DNA of 64,000 bases from assembly GCA_030710605.1 (NCBI GenBank), contig CP092873.1:943900-1007899 (forward strand), in the 5' to 3' direction. Origin of the DNA: Cordylochernes scorpioides (taxonomy: Eukaryota; Arthropoda; Arachnida; Pseudoscorpiones; Chernetidae). The notes below the pieces were generated by a model. It saw nothing but the letters and a program-made list of their open reading frames with translations, did no database searches and had not been told where the DNA came from. A program made the translations under genes and the position numbers. Shown one piece after another: positions 20,887 to 31,759 of the stretch (its first letter is position 1; each line of letters opens with the position of its first letter).

Positions 20887-21375
20887 GATGCACTAGCGCG
20901 CCATCTGTTATCAAATTACGAAACTATTTAAGACCCGTAATATTCTTTTTAAAATAAAACAATGTCTACTGCCCTTACTGCAATGGAAAAATTAAAGGGA
21001 GGGCTTGCTTCGCCAGTTTAATCTACCATACCGCTGTTATATTGCATTTTTGGAACTTCCTTTTATAATGATACTGATGCTTGACTCTTGGAATGGGTAT
21101 TTTAGATGAACTATGGACATAAGCTTTTAGGACAGCAGAATTACATATAATACATACCCATTTTAAGAGTCAAGCATCAGTATCACTAAAAAAAGAAGTT
21201 TCAAAAATGCAATATAACAGCGGTATGGTAGATTAAACTGGCGAAACCGCTGGGAGGGTTCACCACTGATGAGCCAGGCCCTCCCTTTAATTTTTCCATT
21301 GCATTAAGGGCAGTAGAAATTGTTTAATTTTAAAAAGAATATAACGCGTCTAAAATATTTTCGTAATTTGATATA
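20887..21375. mobile_element. Foldback M2 MITE, near-palindromic copy
   Basis: The left part (20887-21140) and right part (21150-21375) are near reverse complements, each with GCAATATAACAGCGGTATGG-type sequence, TGACTCTTGGAATGGG and AACAATTTCTACTGCCC. The outer left flank is GCACTAGCGCGCCATCTG. The hammerhead-like motif is complete at 21238-21285 on the plus strand, but internally deleted in the opposite arm. Confidence 0.8.
21238..21285 (+). ncRNA. Hammerhead-like RNA motif in M2 MITE
   Basis: The order CTGGC, GAAAC, CGCT, GGGAGGG, TTCACCA, CTGATGA, GCCAG, GCCCTCCC allows CTGGC/GCCAG (helix II position) and GGGAGGG/CCCTCCC pairing. Both cannot nest simply, so the fold would be pseudoknotted or alternative. 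The two conserved core boxes of a hammerhead are intact, in permuted order. The uridine expected before the cleavage site is missing. Confidence 0.4.
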
Positions 21376-21971
21376 CCTTTTTATTTAAACATATCAATGT
21401 GTGTAATAGTATGTTGAAATGAAGAAGAGCATTTACACGAAAGCTCATCTTACACACAATAAACCAGTATAGTTAGAGTATAACTATTTCTAGTAGTAAC
21501 CAATACTATCATTTTTACCAGGTTTTAAGCAATATTCACCATATAATGTTCCTTATATATTTTCCCAATAAAATTAATCCAATATTTATATTCCTAAATC
21601 CATATATTTTATATACCTTAATAATGAATTTTCGATATATTATATATTTTCTTATTTCCCTTTATTAAAATAGGATATTCATTTTATTGGAAAAAGTCAT
21701 TTTTTAAAATTTATATCGTTGAAAGCAATCAAATTAAATATTGAAAATTCAATCAGATTGAGTTTTTACAGTGAAAATAAAAGATGAAATATAAAAAAAA
21801 CGGTATTTTAGAATATTAAATAGAATGTTTTTTGTTCTAGTCATTTCAGCATTATATGCCCATTCACTATGAAATTTCATTTTTTATGTTGAATTTTAAA
21901 AATTATGCATCTTAAAAGAAAGATATGTATAATATTATATAATAATAATAATAATAATAATAAAGATATAT
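21376..21971. other. AT-rich stretch with an AAT microsatellite
   Basis: Very AT-rich; a (TAA)n tract lies near 21942-21965. No gene or element termini recognised. Confidence 0.65.
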
Positions 21972-22062
21972 ATTAACACAAAGCAATAACGCACCATCTA
22001 TACATATAAAATGAAAGGATTTAAAAGCACGAATGTTTCTTTTATACATAATACAAACTTCC
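21972..22062. mobile_element. Truncated M1 MITE terminus
   Basis: TTAACACAAAGCAATAACGC followed by CATCTATACATATAAAATGA and CACGAATGTTTCTTTTATAC match the M1 end at 1475-1549 in reverse. It stops where the SINE begins. Confidence 0.7.
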
Positions 22063-22340
22063 AGGCCATGGTAATCATGGTGGGTAGAAGAAGTCGACTG
22101 CTTTTACTGTAAGTGCACCACATGTCTACACATGTGAAAAGCAGTTCGACTTTGCAATTAGAAATGTGCCAGAGCCCCGTTTGGTTACTTGATCGCTGGT
22201 GGGGTTGGAATTTTGCAAGAATCGGGGCCATTGTAGCATTTTTTAATCAGAAAAAATGTCCAATATGGGAATCGAACCCGGGTCGTAGAATAAGGTCGAA
22301 AACCAACGGTTTAGACCATCTTTCCACCAACCCCCCTCTT
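22063..22340 (-). mobile_element. tRNA-derived SINE (S1), reverse orientation
   Basis: The reverse-complement box B (GGAATCGAACC, 22268-22278) is perfect. The head continues to ACCAACCCCC, and the body has CATGTCTACACATGTG, AGCAGTTCGACTTTGC and CCCCGTTTGGTTAC. The 3' end lacks a clear poly(A) tract. It disrupts the M1 MITE. Confidence 0.88.
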
Positions 22341-22429
22341 TGCTATTGATAATATATGAAAGCCTATGAGTTGTATTATATATACAAAAATATGTATTAC
22401 TTCTTTTCAAAATGTATCAAAAGAATACA

Positions 22430-22560
22430 CCTATCCCTCGATTTACACGGTGCTTGTTTTACACGTTTTCGCTTTTACACGGTTTTCCAAATAAGTTTTT
22501 ATTGTTTTTATCGGCACTATACTAAATGCTACTGTGATTGAACACATGCGCTGTGTATTC
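22430..22560. mobile_element. Possible pogo/Tigger-type fragment
   Basis: TATCCCTCGATTTACACGG followed by TTTTACACG and TTTTACACGG resembles pogo/Tigger-type termini (TCCCTCG-TTTA-ACGG). No opposite terminus or transposase was found. Confidence 0.25.
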
Positions 22561-22679
22561 ATCTCACGAGGAATCCCGAGTTAATGTGCTCACTTGCTGC
22601 ACACCCACACTGTGTCTGTATATCTATTGCCCCCTACGAAAATTTCTAAATTTCACCAATCTTATTTTTCAACATATTG

Positions 22680-22815
22680 TAACGTAGAAAATTAGGAAAG
22701 ACAAACTTCAGGATGACACAGTAATTTATTTAAACCACAGACATCACTTAAAATTGATAGAATGTGAAGCAATGAGGGAAGTTTACGTAGAGTAATAAAA
22801 TATAGAAACATTAAA
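22680..22815. repeat. Dispersed repeat shared with 35590-35730
   Basis: GAAAATTAGGAAAGACAAAC and GAGGGAAGTTTACGTAGAG correspond to GAAAATTAGGGAAGACAAAA and GAGGGAAATTTACAGAGTC near 35607-35715. No termini recognised. Confidence 0.6.
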
Positions 22816-22935
22816 ATTGATATAAATTGTTAATAAAATACATAATTTACTACAATATTTCATTCGCATCCATTCTGCTCTCGAATTAAAATAAGTTTTA
22901 AATTCAAAACTAAAAAATGAAATCACTCACTATAT

Positions 22936-23320
22936 TTTTGATTGCTCTGCTCTGAAAGAAGAAAGAAGAACCCTTATGCTCAAACTGGGCAACTCTGTGC
23001 TTCACTCCCATCAATAATTGACAATATGACCCAGAATAAGTATATTGCTACGGCGTTTTATGGTTTCCACAAGTCCATATCTCAGAAGAAGGCCAAGTGA
23101 CATTCACTCCTCACTTTCTTACTGCTACTCTTTTTGTGCTGTTTTTCTTGCTTCCCTCTTTTTCTTTCTTGTTTTTTTTTCTCTTTTTTTTTCTTTTTCT
23201 TCTGTCTATATCATTGTTTTCTTTGTCTCACTGCTTTGTTCTTATGCATACCTCTGGTGAATCCTGTATAGGGTCAGTGACCCTAAATAAATACTTTTTG
23301 TTGTTGTTGTTGTTTGTAAA
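22936..23320 (+). pseudogene. 5'-truncated non-LTR retrotransposon 3' end
   Basis: One frame reads DCSALKEERRTLMLKLGNSV, resembling the cysteine-containing C-terminal segment (DCPAL-EERR) of CR1/Jockey-type ORF2 proteins. Stops and frame changes follow, then about 200 bp of pyrimidine-rich 3' sequence and CCTAAATAAATACTTTTTG with a (TTG)n tail. This is a dead, 5'-truncated copy. Confidence 0.65.
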
Positions 23321-23334
23321 AATAAGCTTTAAAA

Positions 23335-23480
23335 AGCAAAGGTCACCTCTCCCATCAAAATAGATGTCAAAACTAAACACTATCTATTGACCATCACCGC
23401 AAACTAGCGGCCTCGGGTCGGTGACAAAGCCACAACACCAGCTTTGACAAACTGAAAAGTGTCCAGCTAGAGACCATGGT
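23335..23480. repeat. F1 foldback fragment
   Basis: ACCTCTCCCATCAAAATAGA, CTATTGACCATCACCGC, GCGGCCTCGGGTCGGTGACA and CAACACCAGCTTTGACAAAC are the F1 landmarks seen in both arms of the inverted repeat. Confidence 0.8.
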
Positions 23481-23984
23481 TTCGGGATAATGGCTTTCTT
23501 CAGTCTATAGAAGACTTCATTCCATGAGATCTACAAAGGATAAAATGGAATCTTCACATTCTGCCAAAGAGGTGTTTATCAGGTAAAGTAGCTAGGCTAA
23601 ATCTATGGGCAAAATATAGAAGCGACATAGAAGCGACCTTTGTATTTATGGATCAATTTCCTTCTGGTTTGTTCAACAAAGTTTCTACAATATTTAACAT
23701 ATTTGAAGGAAATTTTGTCAAGATATATTGTTTCTCAGCCGCTGTCATAGTGTCAATATAATGTTAATCTATATTTTTGCCTATCCGGAGAAATATCTTC
23801 GCGATGATATAGAGTTGGGTCTGTAGGGAAATGCTGTCATAGAGTTTCCAGTATATTGTTCACAGAATTATTGAAGACATACTCTGTGTTCATCATCAGT
23901 CTCGTGACGTCAATGTCTTTATTGCGCCGATACATTCAGTTTATCTAAATCTATATTTTTAGTTTATATAAGAAAAAAAGAGAA
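23481..23984. other. Unclassified sequence
   Basis: Moderately AT-rich DNA with no open frame, RNA motif or recognisable repeat termini. Confidence 0.55.
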
Positions 23985-24945
23985 AGAAGTGCATAAACTC
24001 ATGGATAAAACCTAAGGAAATTGTACCTATTAGCATATATATCGGGATTCAGACAATAACTCTGAAAGATATTACAGTGACCTTTATTGAAGACACACGA
24101 GATAACCAATATACACCCATGGATAAAACTTAAGGAAGTTGTACCTTTTAGCATGTATATCGGGATTCAGACAATAACTCTGAAAGATATTACAGTGACC
24201 TTTATTGAAGACACACGAGATAACCAATATACACCCATGGATAAAACTTAAGGAAGTTGTACCTTTTAGCATGTATATCGGGATTCAGACAATAACTCTG
24301 AAAGATATTACAGTGACCTTTATTGAAGACACACGAGATAACCAATATACACTCATGGATAAAACCTAAGGAAATTGTACCTATTAGCATATATATCGGG
24401 ATTCAGACAATAACTCTGAAAGATATTACAGTGACATTTATTGAAGACACACGAGATAACCAATATACACTCATGGACAAAACTAAAGAAAGTTGTACCT
24501 TTCAGCATATATATCGGGATTCAGACAATAACTCTGAAAGATATTACAGTGACCTTTATTGAAGACACACGAGATAACCAATATACACTCATGGACAAAA
24601 CTTAAGAAAGTTGTACCTTTTAGCATGTATATCGGGATTCAGACAATAACTCTGAAAGATATTACAGTGACCTTCATTGAAGACACACGAGATAACCAAT
24701 ATACACTCATGGACAAAATTTGAGAAAGTTGTACATTTTAACATGTATATCCGGATTCAAACAATAACTCTAAAAGATATTACAGTGACCTTTATTGAAG
24801 ACACACGAGATAACCAATATACACTCATGGACAAAATTTGAGAAAGTTGTACATTTTAACATGTATATCGGGATTCAAACAATAACTCTAAAAGATATTA
24901 CAGTGACCTTCATTGAAGACACACGAGATAACCAAGTGTGAACTA
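23985..24945. repeat. 118-bp minisatellite, about eight units
   Basis: A 118-bp unit (TGTATATCGGGATTCAGACA, GATATTACAGTGACCTTTAT, GACACACGAGATAACCAATA) repeats about eight times. Successive copies differ by a few substitutions, with the last units more diverged. The period is not a multiple of three, and the small frames are incidental. Confidence 0.95.
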
Positions 24946-24959
24946 AATTGCTTCTGTTT

Positions 24960-25345
24960 CCTTAAAAAGAAAGAAAAATACAGATCACCGGCGACTTTGA
25001 GAGGCTTTCCACTTCCTTAAGTACTCAATGAATGTACATAGTAGGGAAAAGAGACTGGAAATTTGCGAAATTTCGGGGCTAACTAACTATAATGAACAAC
25101 ATGTATATAAAATCTTCACTACTCTCCTGCTGGATAAAACATTTGTTTATAAACATTTTAAAATTTTCAAGGCGATTGATGAAATGAGGGAAGAAGTGCT
25201 CAACTCCACAGACAACGGCTGATTGCTCCCCCTCCCCTTTAAATTGTTTTTCCTCCTCACTCATGTACATATATAACCTTTTAGGGGAATATTCTTGTAA
25301 GACAATAGTGTCTTAATAAAGGTTTTTGTTGTTGTTGTTGTTGAG
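24960..25345 (+). pseudogene. Non-LTR retrotransposon C-terminus and 3' tail
   Basis: The frame 25028-25222 reads RLEICEISGLTNYNEQ ... KIFTTLLLDKTFVYKH ... IFKAIDEMREEVL and stops. I take this as an ORF2 C-terminal end because it leads directly into a C-rich 3' untranslated segment and TCTTAATAAAGGTTTTTG with a TTG-repeat tail. The 5' part of the element is missing, as is normal for truncated insertions. Confidence 0.6.
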
Positions 25346-25479
25346 TACACACAGTATCAAAGAGTGAAACTAAATTTATTTTATTAAAGGACTATACCAA
25401 TTATAGTCTTATACTTAAAATAAAGATTGGAGTCAATATTAAGAGCCGATATAAAGTAAAATTAAGTAAAGGAAGTTAA

Positions 25480-25720
25480 AGAAATATTGACCACCACAGA
25501 AATAGATGTGACAAGCTTACACCATATCACTTTGCATAGCGGGACTTCAAAGATCCGACAATAAAAAACACCCCGCCTATAAAAAAAGATCCTGGAGCTT
25601 GTTAAAGACAGTCGGGGTACGGTGTCAAACGCCATGTTGAGAATGTTATTGCTTGAGTCCGACCAACACGACGCCATTCATTTCTTGTCACTTCTGAAGT
25701 GTTTTATTCACTATTTTATT
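25480..25720. repeat. Dispersed repeat shared with 35190-35415
   Basis: Both loci share CATAGCGGGACTTC/CATAACGGGATTTC, AACACCCCGCCTATA/AACACCCCGGCTATA, GGAGCTTGT and AACACGACGCCATTC in the same order, at perhaps 65-70 percent identity. No coding sequence is supported. Confidence 0.65.
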
Positions 25721-26074
25721 CATGTACTACATCCAGTAAAATATATATCAGGCCTCTAAGGAAAAGTATCTTTTCAAAAACATATTTATTCTCTAGTTTT
25801 CAGGCATGGACGCCCTTTGTACATATTTCTATTGTGTTGATATTTTTTCTCTTTTCATCTAACTAACTTGCATACTAATTCTTGTACATATTTCAAATAT
25901 CTTTCTTTTATTTCAATGTTTTGTTTACATTTGTAGTGCAAGTGTTCGTAGGGGGATATAGCGCTCTAAGTCGAAATAAAATAGAACGAGTAATCATAGA
26001 ACAAATGTATTTTAACAAAGAAAGTATTTAGAAATTGTTCAGATATCAAAATACAACTGATATATATATATATA
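25721..26074. other. AT-rich flank of the LTR element
   Basis: No gene seen. It ends in a TA microsatellite that forms the insertion site of the element at 26075. Confidence 0.6.
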
Positions 26075-26907
26075 TGGTAATTTAAAACAACAACCTCATA
26101 TTGTGTAGATAACTTATAACAAGATTGCCATGTTGTATATAGAAACACATCTATAAATAATTATGCGCATGATTAATCTGTGTCATTGCATCGCCCTATG
26201 TAATGTAATTTGTACAAAGTGGATAAATAAATAAAATCTGTAATAGATTTAAGAGTTGAGCTAAAGCAGAGATCGAGCATAGTATTGCCAAAACAACAAA
26301 GTCTAAAGATGGAAGTCATAAATCAGGTCGATTTACAATTCCCACAAACAAGGCCACCCACACTGTCACATGTGGTGGAATGCAGAGACCCCTCTCACAC
26401 CTGGACAGGTAAAGGCCTCCTTTCTCAGAAACGCCCCTGTCACATAAGGTCGCCCCGTCTTTAACCTATAAATACATCACCTTACAGTGACTTGACAGTT
26501 CAGTTCAGTACAGTTTAGTTGAGTTTAGTTCACCCTTAGTGCAAGCCGCGTCGGTCGTATGTCATGTCGATCTTATCCATCATGTAGACGAGTCAGAACG
26601 TTTCTATCTCCATCTTTTCGCTCCTAGCTCAGCTTTTATATGTTAACGGAAATTTCTTAGTGCAACTGTGTCTTCGTTTTTTATGTATGGATATCCCCAA
26701 GCTTTTCCACTCTGCCTCGACCACGACTGCCTGTATTTTGTGAGAACTTTTAAAGGTCTTCCAAGGTGCAGAGAGGTACTGGAAAACTCTACATCCTGAC
26801 TGTTCCTCTTGGTCAACACAGTACAACAAGAGCTACCAGGACTTAAACATTATTTCAGTAGTCGACAGGATCTCTACAAAAGCTACTGGAATTCTCATCT
26901 CATTACA
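26075..26907 (+). repeat. Left LTR, 833 bp
   Basis: Matches 30897-31729. Differences noted are TATATGTTAACG versus TATCTGTTAACG near 26640, TTTTATGTATGG versus TTTTGTGTATGG near 26685, and GAGGTACTGG versus GAGGTATTGG near 26775. Confidence 0.95.
26467..26509 (+). promoter_or_regulatory. Core promoter in the LTR (TATA plus TCAGT)
   Basis: TATAAATA at 26467 is followed 33 bp later by two overlapping TCAGT initiator matches (TTCAGTTCAGT, 26500-26509). TCAGT is the classic arthropod initiator. The right LTR has the same arrangement near 31289-31331. This supports plus-strand transcription. Confidence 0.65.
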
Positions 26908-29863
26908 TGAGTCGACAGGATTCTCACTACAAGTCGACGACATCAAACTCAACAAATCATTACATGAGCCGACAGGATGACCAAAACGAAGGATGACACA
27001 ACGAAGAGGTAAGAAGACTGTTCAGATAGGAAGCGAGAAAGAGCGAAGATGGAGGAACAAGCCCGACCATTCCAACGAAACGTCCAAGCAATCTCTCTCC
27101 AAGATATTTACGGAAGAAACGCCGCCCCAACGGACTTCCGCATACCCGCTAACCGATCGCCAACGTCGGGAGCAAGCTGACCGCGCCAACGACAGCCCTG
27201 ATATTCCCGCAAGTCATGGAAACCGAGCTGCGATGTGACCCAAACCCTGTGAGAAGTTCTTCATCTTCGACTTGAAATCGTCGAGACAATGATCAAGGCA
27301 ACAAGCGACAAACAACTTTCCAGAATCTACAAGCTTCTACAAGTCCAACATGGAGCGACTTCCACGTCAGCAGGAAAACAACCAAAGAACACGTCTCCTG
27401 ACTGAACTTTCATCCAAATTGTAAGTTTTTAAAAAAACCTACCTTAACTTTATATTCAAGTTCAAAACTTGATTCCCTATAAATTTTGTATTTATATTTT
27501 CACTTTAAGCATTTTAAAATCAATTTTTACCTTTTTTAATTCAATTTTTAAAACTTTCACATTTTCATTGATCAAATTTACTTTAATTTTTAATCAGATT
27601 ATAAATTTCAAGTTATTACTTCAATTCTACTTAAAAAAAAAAAAAAAATTTTTCGCCCATCACGCTTTTTTACCATTTTTACTAATCTTACATGTCGTTC
27701 TTAAATTTATCTAAAATGGTACTATCCAAATCTACAACTTAAAAAAAAAATCATTATTATTATTAAAAAAAAAAAATCTCATTCATCATAATTCTCAACT
27801 TATTTTTGTTTTACTTATTAGTTATCTTTATATATATACCAAAAGACCAATATCCTTATCAATTCTTAAAATTTGGTAATGTTCACCATTTTAAGTAAGC
27901 GTCCAATTCAAATTATTTGTAACTCTCGCGACATTGCCCTTTTATAAGAATCATTTTAACTACCATAATCAACGATTTAAAAAGTATATTAAAATTTTAA
28001 ATATAAATTAATCACAGCCTTCCGAAACGATTACAATCGTTAATATTCTAGGATAAATACACTCCCTCGTCTTTCCCTTTTACATGCATATTCAATCATC
28101 ATACATCTCTCTCGACAAACGTTACAACACTTTCACATCACTTTCTCCAATTGGAAACAATTTGTAGTGCGCGACTTAACACACAAATCCAAATTTCGAG
28201 TCACACGAGCGCCACTTAGCTCTATATCGTCGCCACAATAAAATAATTTCACATTAAGCGTGCCACATCCACTAACAGTCAAATATTCTCTCGATGTGTT
28301 TCATACAACAACCACCCATGACTTTATTAAATTTGTTATTCATGGTGAAACAGGTTAGATTTGTACCAAACTAAGACTTCACGTGACACCTTTTTATTCA
28401 CATTTCTCACTTCGTGTCACAGTGCCACACCACAAAACTTTTTCACTTTTCAGGCCAAAGACGCCCTTCACGCCTGTGACACCACAATTCACCCCAAAGC
28501 GTGTCCACGTCGAAAGTCGCACTTTCACCACACATCTAAACCTGACATCACCTAATAACATTTTTTCTAAACTAACTTCGAAACACAACAACTACGAACA
28601 CCGAGAAAATTATATCTTTCAATTATAACAGTAAATTGCCAACTCAACAAAAGGAGAAAGTCAGTTTCAAGTAAGACAGAAAATAAACACCCCGCACGTG
28701 TGACCACCCCACAAATAGAATTTCCGTGAAAAAAAGGAAGTGGACGCTCTTTATGACGTCACTCCCCTGGTCACTGTTATCTTTTGAGAATATCTTCTCT
28801 CCCCCCTCAAGCAGTCATCTTGACCGCTAGCTTCATGATCGCCATTTTAAACAAATGTTTCAAACCAACCATTTAGATTTCCTCGAGAATCTCACAAATC
28901 TCACCAACGAGATATCACAACACAACATACATTAAACATTTTACATGTTAATTGATAACACCAATTAATACAATTTGGTTAAGTCTTATATAGACTTTTT
29001 AACGAGAAAGAGAAATCATTCTCTACATACCAGCATTGAGGACAAACGAAAAGATCATTTCACGTATTCCCAGTTTCAGAGTCATAGAAACACCGATGTT
29101 ACCAAAGGGATATAATCTAGTCACACACCACAACTGTAACTTTTCGTCAAAAGAGACAATTTTTGTTCAATTTTACACTACTTAAAATTTATCCAATCAT
29201 TAATAACCTTCAATTATATTATAAATTTTGTATAAAATCTTGAATAATTATTCTTATTCTTACCTTTCAATTATATAAACAAATTTTTTAATCCAACATT
29301 AAAAAAAAAAAAAAAAACCTTTAATCAAATTTACTTTTATTTTTCATGATATTAATTTAGTATTGTAAAACATCTAATTGTTTCAAAAATTATTTTTATT
29401 TTATTATTTATTATATATTTTATATATTACAGGTTTAATTTTGTCCACTTACACTTTTTGTACCCGCAATCATATTTCTATATTTCTATTCACTATATTT
29501 TATTTGTTTAAATACCTTTATTATCTGACAATGTTTATCATCCACTATCGGGCATCTACAACAATCGTTTTCAACAATCATATTCTTTAACCAATTCCCT
29601 ATACTTTTCATCACTATCTTTTCAGTTCTTGCGTCACATCAACGTAGAAAAACGACAGCACTGCTTGACAATTTATTTTTTGATTTCGTAATTCAACAAA
29701 CTCCTTGAACACAGTTCCCCAGACTTAAAAATCCAAACTTCTGGTCTGAACACGCTTCAAGAGTTTATTTCATTTCATCCGCAGAGCACAATCACCAACG
29801 CATTCACAAAGCGTTCACTTTTTTTTCAACTTTCAACTTTTTTTTTTTCAGCTCTAGCGGACC
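26908..29863 (+). other. Non-coding interior of the LTR element
   Basis: Just inside the left LTR, pieces of the LTR end (TCATTACATGAG, GTCGACAGGAT) are repeated near 26908-26975. The remainder has homopolymer A tracts and no recognised domain. The 81-codon frame at 26993-27238 is Lys/Arg-rich but unrecognised and probably chance. Confidence 0.7.
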
Positions 29864-29875
29864 ACATTCAACCTT

Positions 29876-30192
29876 GGGGGTCGGTGGAAGGCTGGTTAAA
29901 CCGTTTGGTTTTCGACCACTAGGACCCGGGTTCGATTCCCGCATTGGACACTTTTTTTCTGTTAAAAAAAAAAAGAAAATGCTCCAATGGCCCTCGATTC
30001 TTGCAAAAGTCCAACCCCACCAGCGAGTGCAAGTAACCAAACGGGGCTCTGGCATTAGTAGGTGCAAAGTCGAACTGCTTTTCACATGTGTAGACATGTG
30101 GTGCGCTTACAGTAAAAAGCAGTCGCTAACTACCCACCATGATTATCATGGCCTGTACCACGTGTACTAGGGATAAGCAAAAAAAAAAAAAA
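29876..30192 (+). mobile_element. tRNA-derived SINE (S1), intact with target duplication
   Basis: The 5' head GGGGGTCGGTGGAAGG includes a box A-like TGGTTAAACCG (29893-29903) and a perfect box B GGTTCGATTCC (29929-29939). The body follows and the element ends in a poly(A) run. The 12-bp duplication ACATTCAACCTT at 29864-29875 and 30193-30204 fixes both ends. It is the youngest S1 copy in the window and a good reference for the family. Confidence 0.97.
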
Positions 30193-30204
30193 ACATTCAA
30201 CCTT

Positions 30205-30896
30205 TGATTTCGAGTCAAGTCAGATCACCTACTGTCGCAACAATTCTACTTATCGCATGGCTCTATTTCACTCCTTTCCCAATCATATTAATAAACAACT
30301 TTTAACCAAATAATCCTAAAATTGTGACAAAATACTGTAACCCTTATATAGGATCGCAAGTGAAACATTGCCAAGGAAGACAGCTCAAGTCTATATCCTC
30401 GCTTTGCACCTGGATCTGAGTATTTGGTTTTAATGGGCACTTCTAACAATTACATATTCTTCAACAACTTTTCAACCCAATAACACTACAATTGTGACAA
30501 AGCACTGTTACCCTATACAGGATCACAGGTGAAACATTGCCTAGGAAGACGCTCAAGTCCATATCCTCGCTTTGCACCTGGACCTAAGTATTTGATTGCA
30601 TGTGTAAATCTCACAATTGCTTATTCTTTAACTACTAACCCTGTCCAACGCCCACCAATATTCTCTTAGAATGTGAATTTTTATGTTATCATTTTATTTT
30701 AATCATCTTTTTTGTTAATCAAACAAAATGTCATTTTTATTTCACTTTTTTATATCCAACAAATATCATCTTGTTATAGCCCTTTTTAACCCTCACAGTT
30801 TAAATTAATTAAAATAAATTTTAATTACTTACCTGTGTTAGAGAGGCTTTACCCGCCTAAACCCGGATAAACCCTTTCACTCCCGGGGCCCATCTA
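30205..30896 (+). other. Interior of the LTR element, 3' part
   Basis: Two diverged direct copies of about 180 bp share CCTTATATAGGATCGCAAGT/CCCTATACAGGATCACAGGT, GAAACATTGCC, GGAAGAC and CTCGCTTTGCACCTGGA (near 30341-30430 and 30512-30600). The end near 30880 is GGGAGTG/CCCGGGGCCCA-like. No coding sequence. Confidence 0.6.
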
Positions 30897-31729
30897 TGGT
30901 AATTTAAAACAACAACCTCATATTGTGTAGATAACTTATAACAAGATTGCCATGTTGTATATAGAAACACATCTATAAATAATTATGCGCATGATTAATC
31001 TGTGTCATTGCATCGCCCTATGTAATGTAATTTGTACAAAGTGGATAAATAAATAAAATCTGTAATAGATTTAAGAGTTGAGCTAAAGCAGAGATCGAGC
31101 ATAGTATTGCCAAAACAACAAAGTCTAAAGATGGAAGTCATAAATCAGGTCGATTTACAATTCCCACAAACAAGGCCACCCACACTGTCACATGTGGTGG
31201 AATGCAGAGACCCCTCTCACACCTGGACAGGTAAAGGCCTCCTTTCTCAGAAACGCCCCTGTCACATAAGGTCGCCCCGTCTTTAACCTATAAATACATC
31301 ACCTTACAGTGACTTGACAGTTCAGTTCAGTACAGTTTAGTTGAGTTTAGTTCACCCTTAGTGCAAGCCGCGTCGGTCGTATGTCATGTCGATCTTATCC
31401 ATCATGTAGACGAGTCAGAACGTTTCTATCTCCATCTTTTCGCTCCTAGCTCAGCTTTTATCTGTTAACGGAAATTTCTTAGTGCAACTGTGTCTTCGTT
31501 TTTTGTGTATGGATATCCCCAAGCTTTTCCACTCTGCCTCGACCACGACTGCCTGTATTTTGTGAGAACTTTTAAAGGTCTTCCAAGGTGCAGAGAGGTA
31601 TTGGAAAACTCTACATCCTGACTGTTCCTCTTGGTCAACACAGTACAACAAGAGCTACCAGGACTTAAACATTATTTCAGTAGTCGACAGGATCTCTACA
31701 AAAGCTACTGGAATTCTCATCTCATTACA
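30897..31729 (+). repeat. Right LTR, 833 bp
   Basis: Same length and nearly identical to 26075-26907. Its end CTCATTACA is followed by the TA microsatellite. Confidence 0.95.
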
Positions 31730-31759
31730 TATATATATATATTATATTTTAAAAAGATA

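Larger units (their letters stand above)
26075..31729 (+). mobile_element. Young non-autonomous LTR retrotransposon, 5.65 kb
   Basis: Two 833-bp direct repeats begin TGGTAATTTAAAACAAC and end TCTCATTACA, so the element has TG...CA ends. It sits in a TA microsatellite (TATA on both sides). I count about three differences between the LTRs, indicating recent insertion. The 3989-bp interior encodes no recognisable gag, protease, reverse transcriptase or integrase, so it must rely on proteins from another element. Plus orientation is inferred from the promoter-like TATA/initiator in the LTR. A SINE has inserted inside. I could not identify a convincing primer-binding site. Confidence 0.92.

Noticed and set aside
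20887..21375. Inverted repeat as a transcription terminator
   Set aside because: It is a foldback MITE present in many copies; bacterial-type terminator logic does not apply.
23045..23363. Phe/Ser-rich frames of 71 and 88 codons
   Set aside because: They translate the pyrimidine-rich 3' untranslated part of a truncated non-LTR element.
23985..24945. CRISPR-like array of direct repeats
   Set aside because: The repeats are head-to-tail 118-bp units without unique spacers in a eukaryotic context, so this is a minisatellite.
29893..29960. A functional tRNA gene
   Set aside because: Box A is imperfect, the A-to-B spacing is short and the sequence continues into a SINE body with poly(A) and target duplication.
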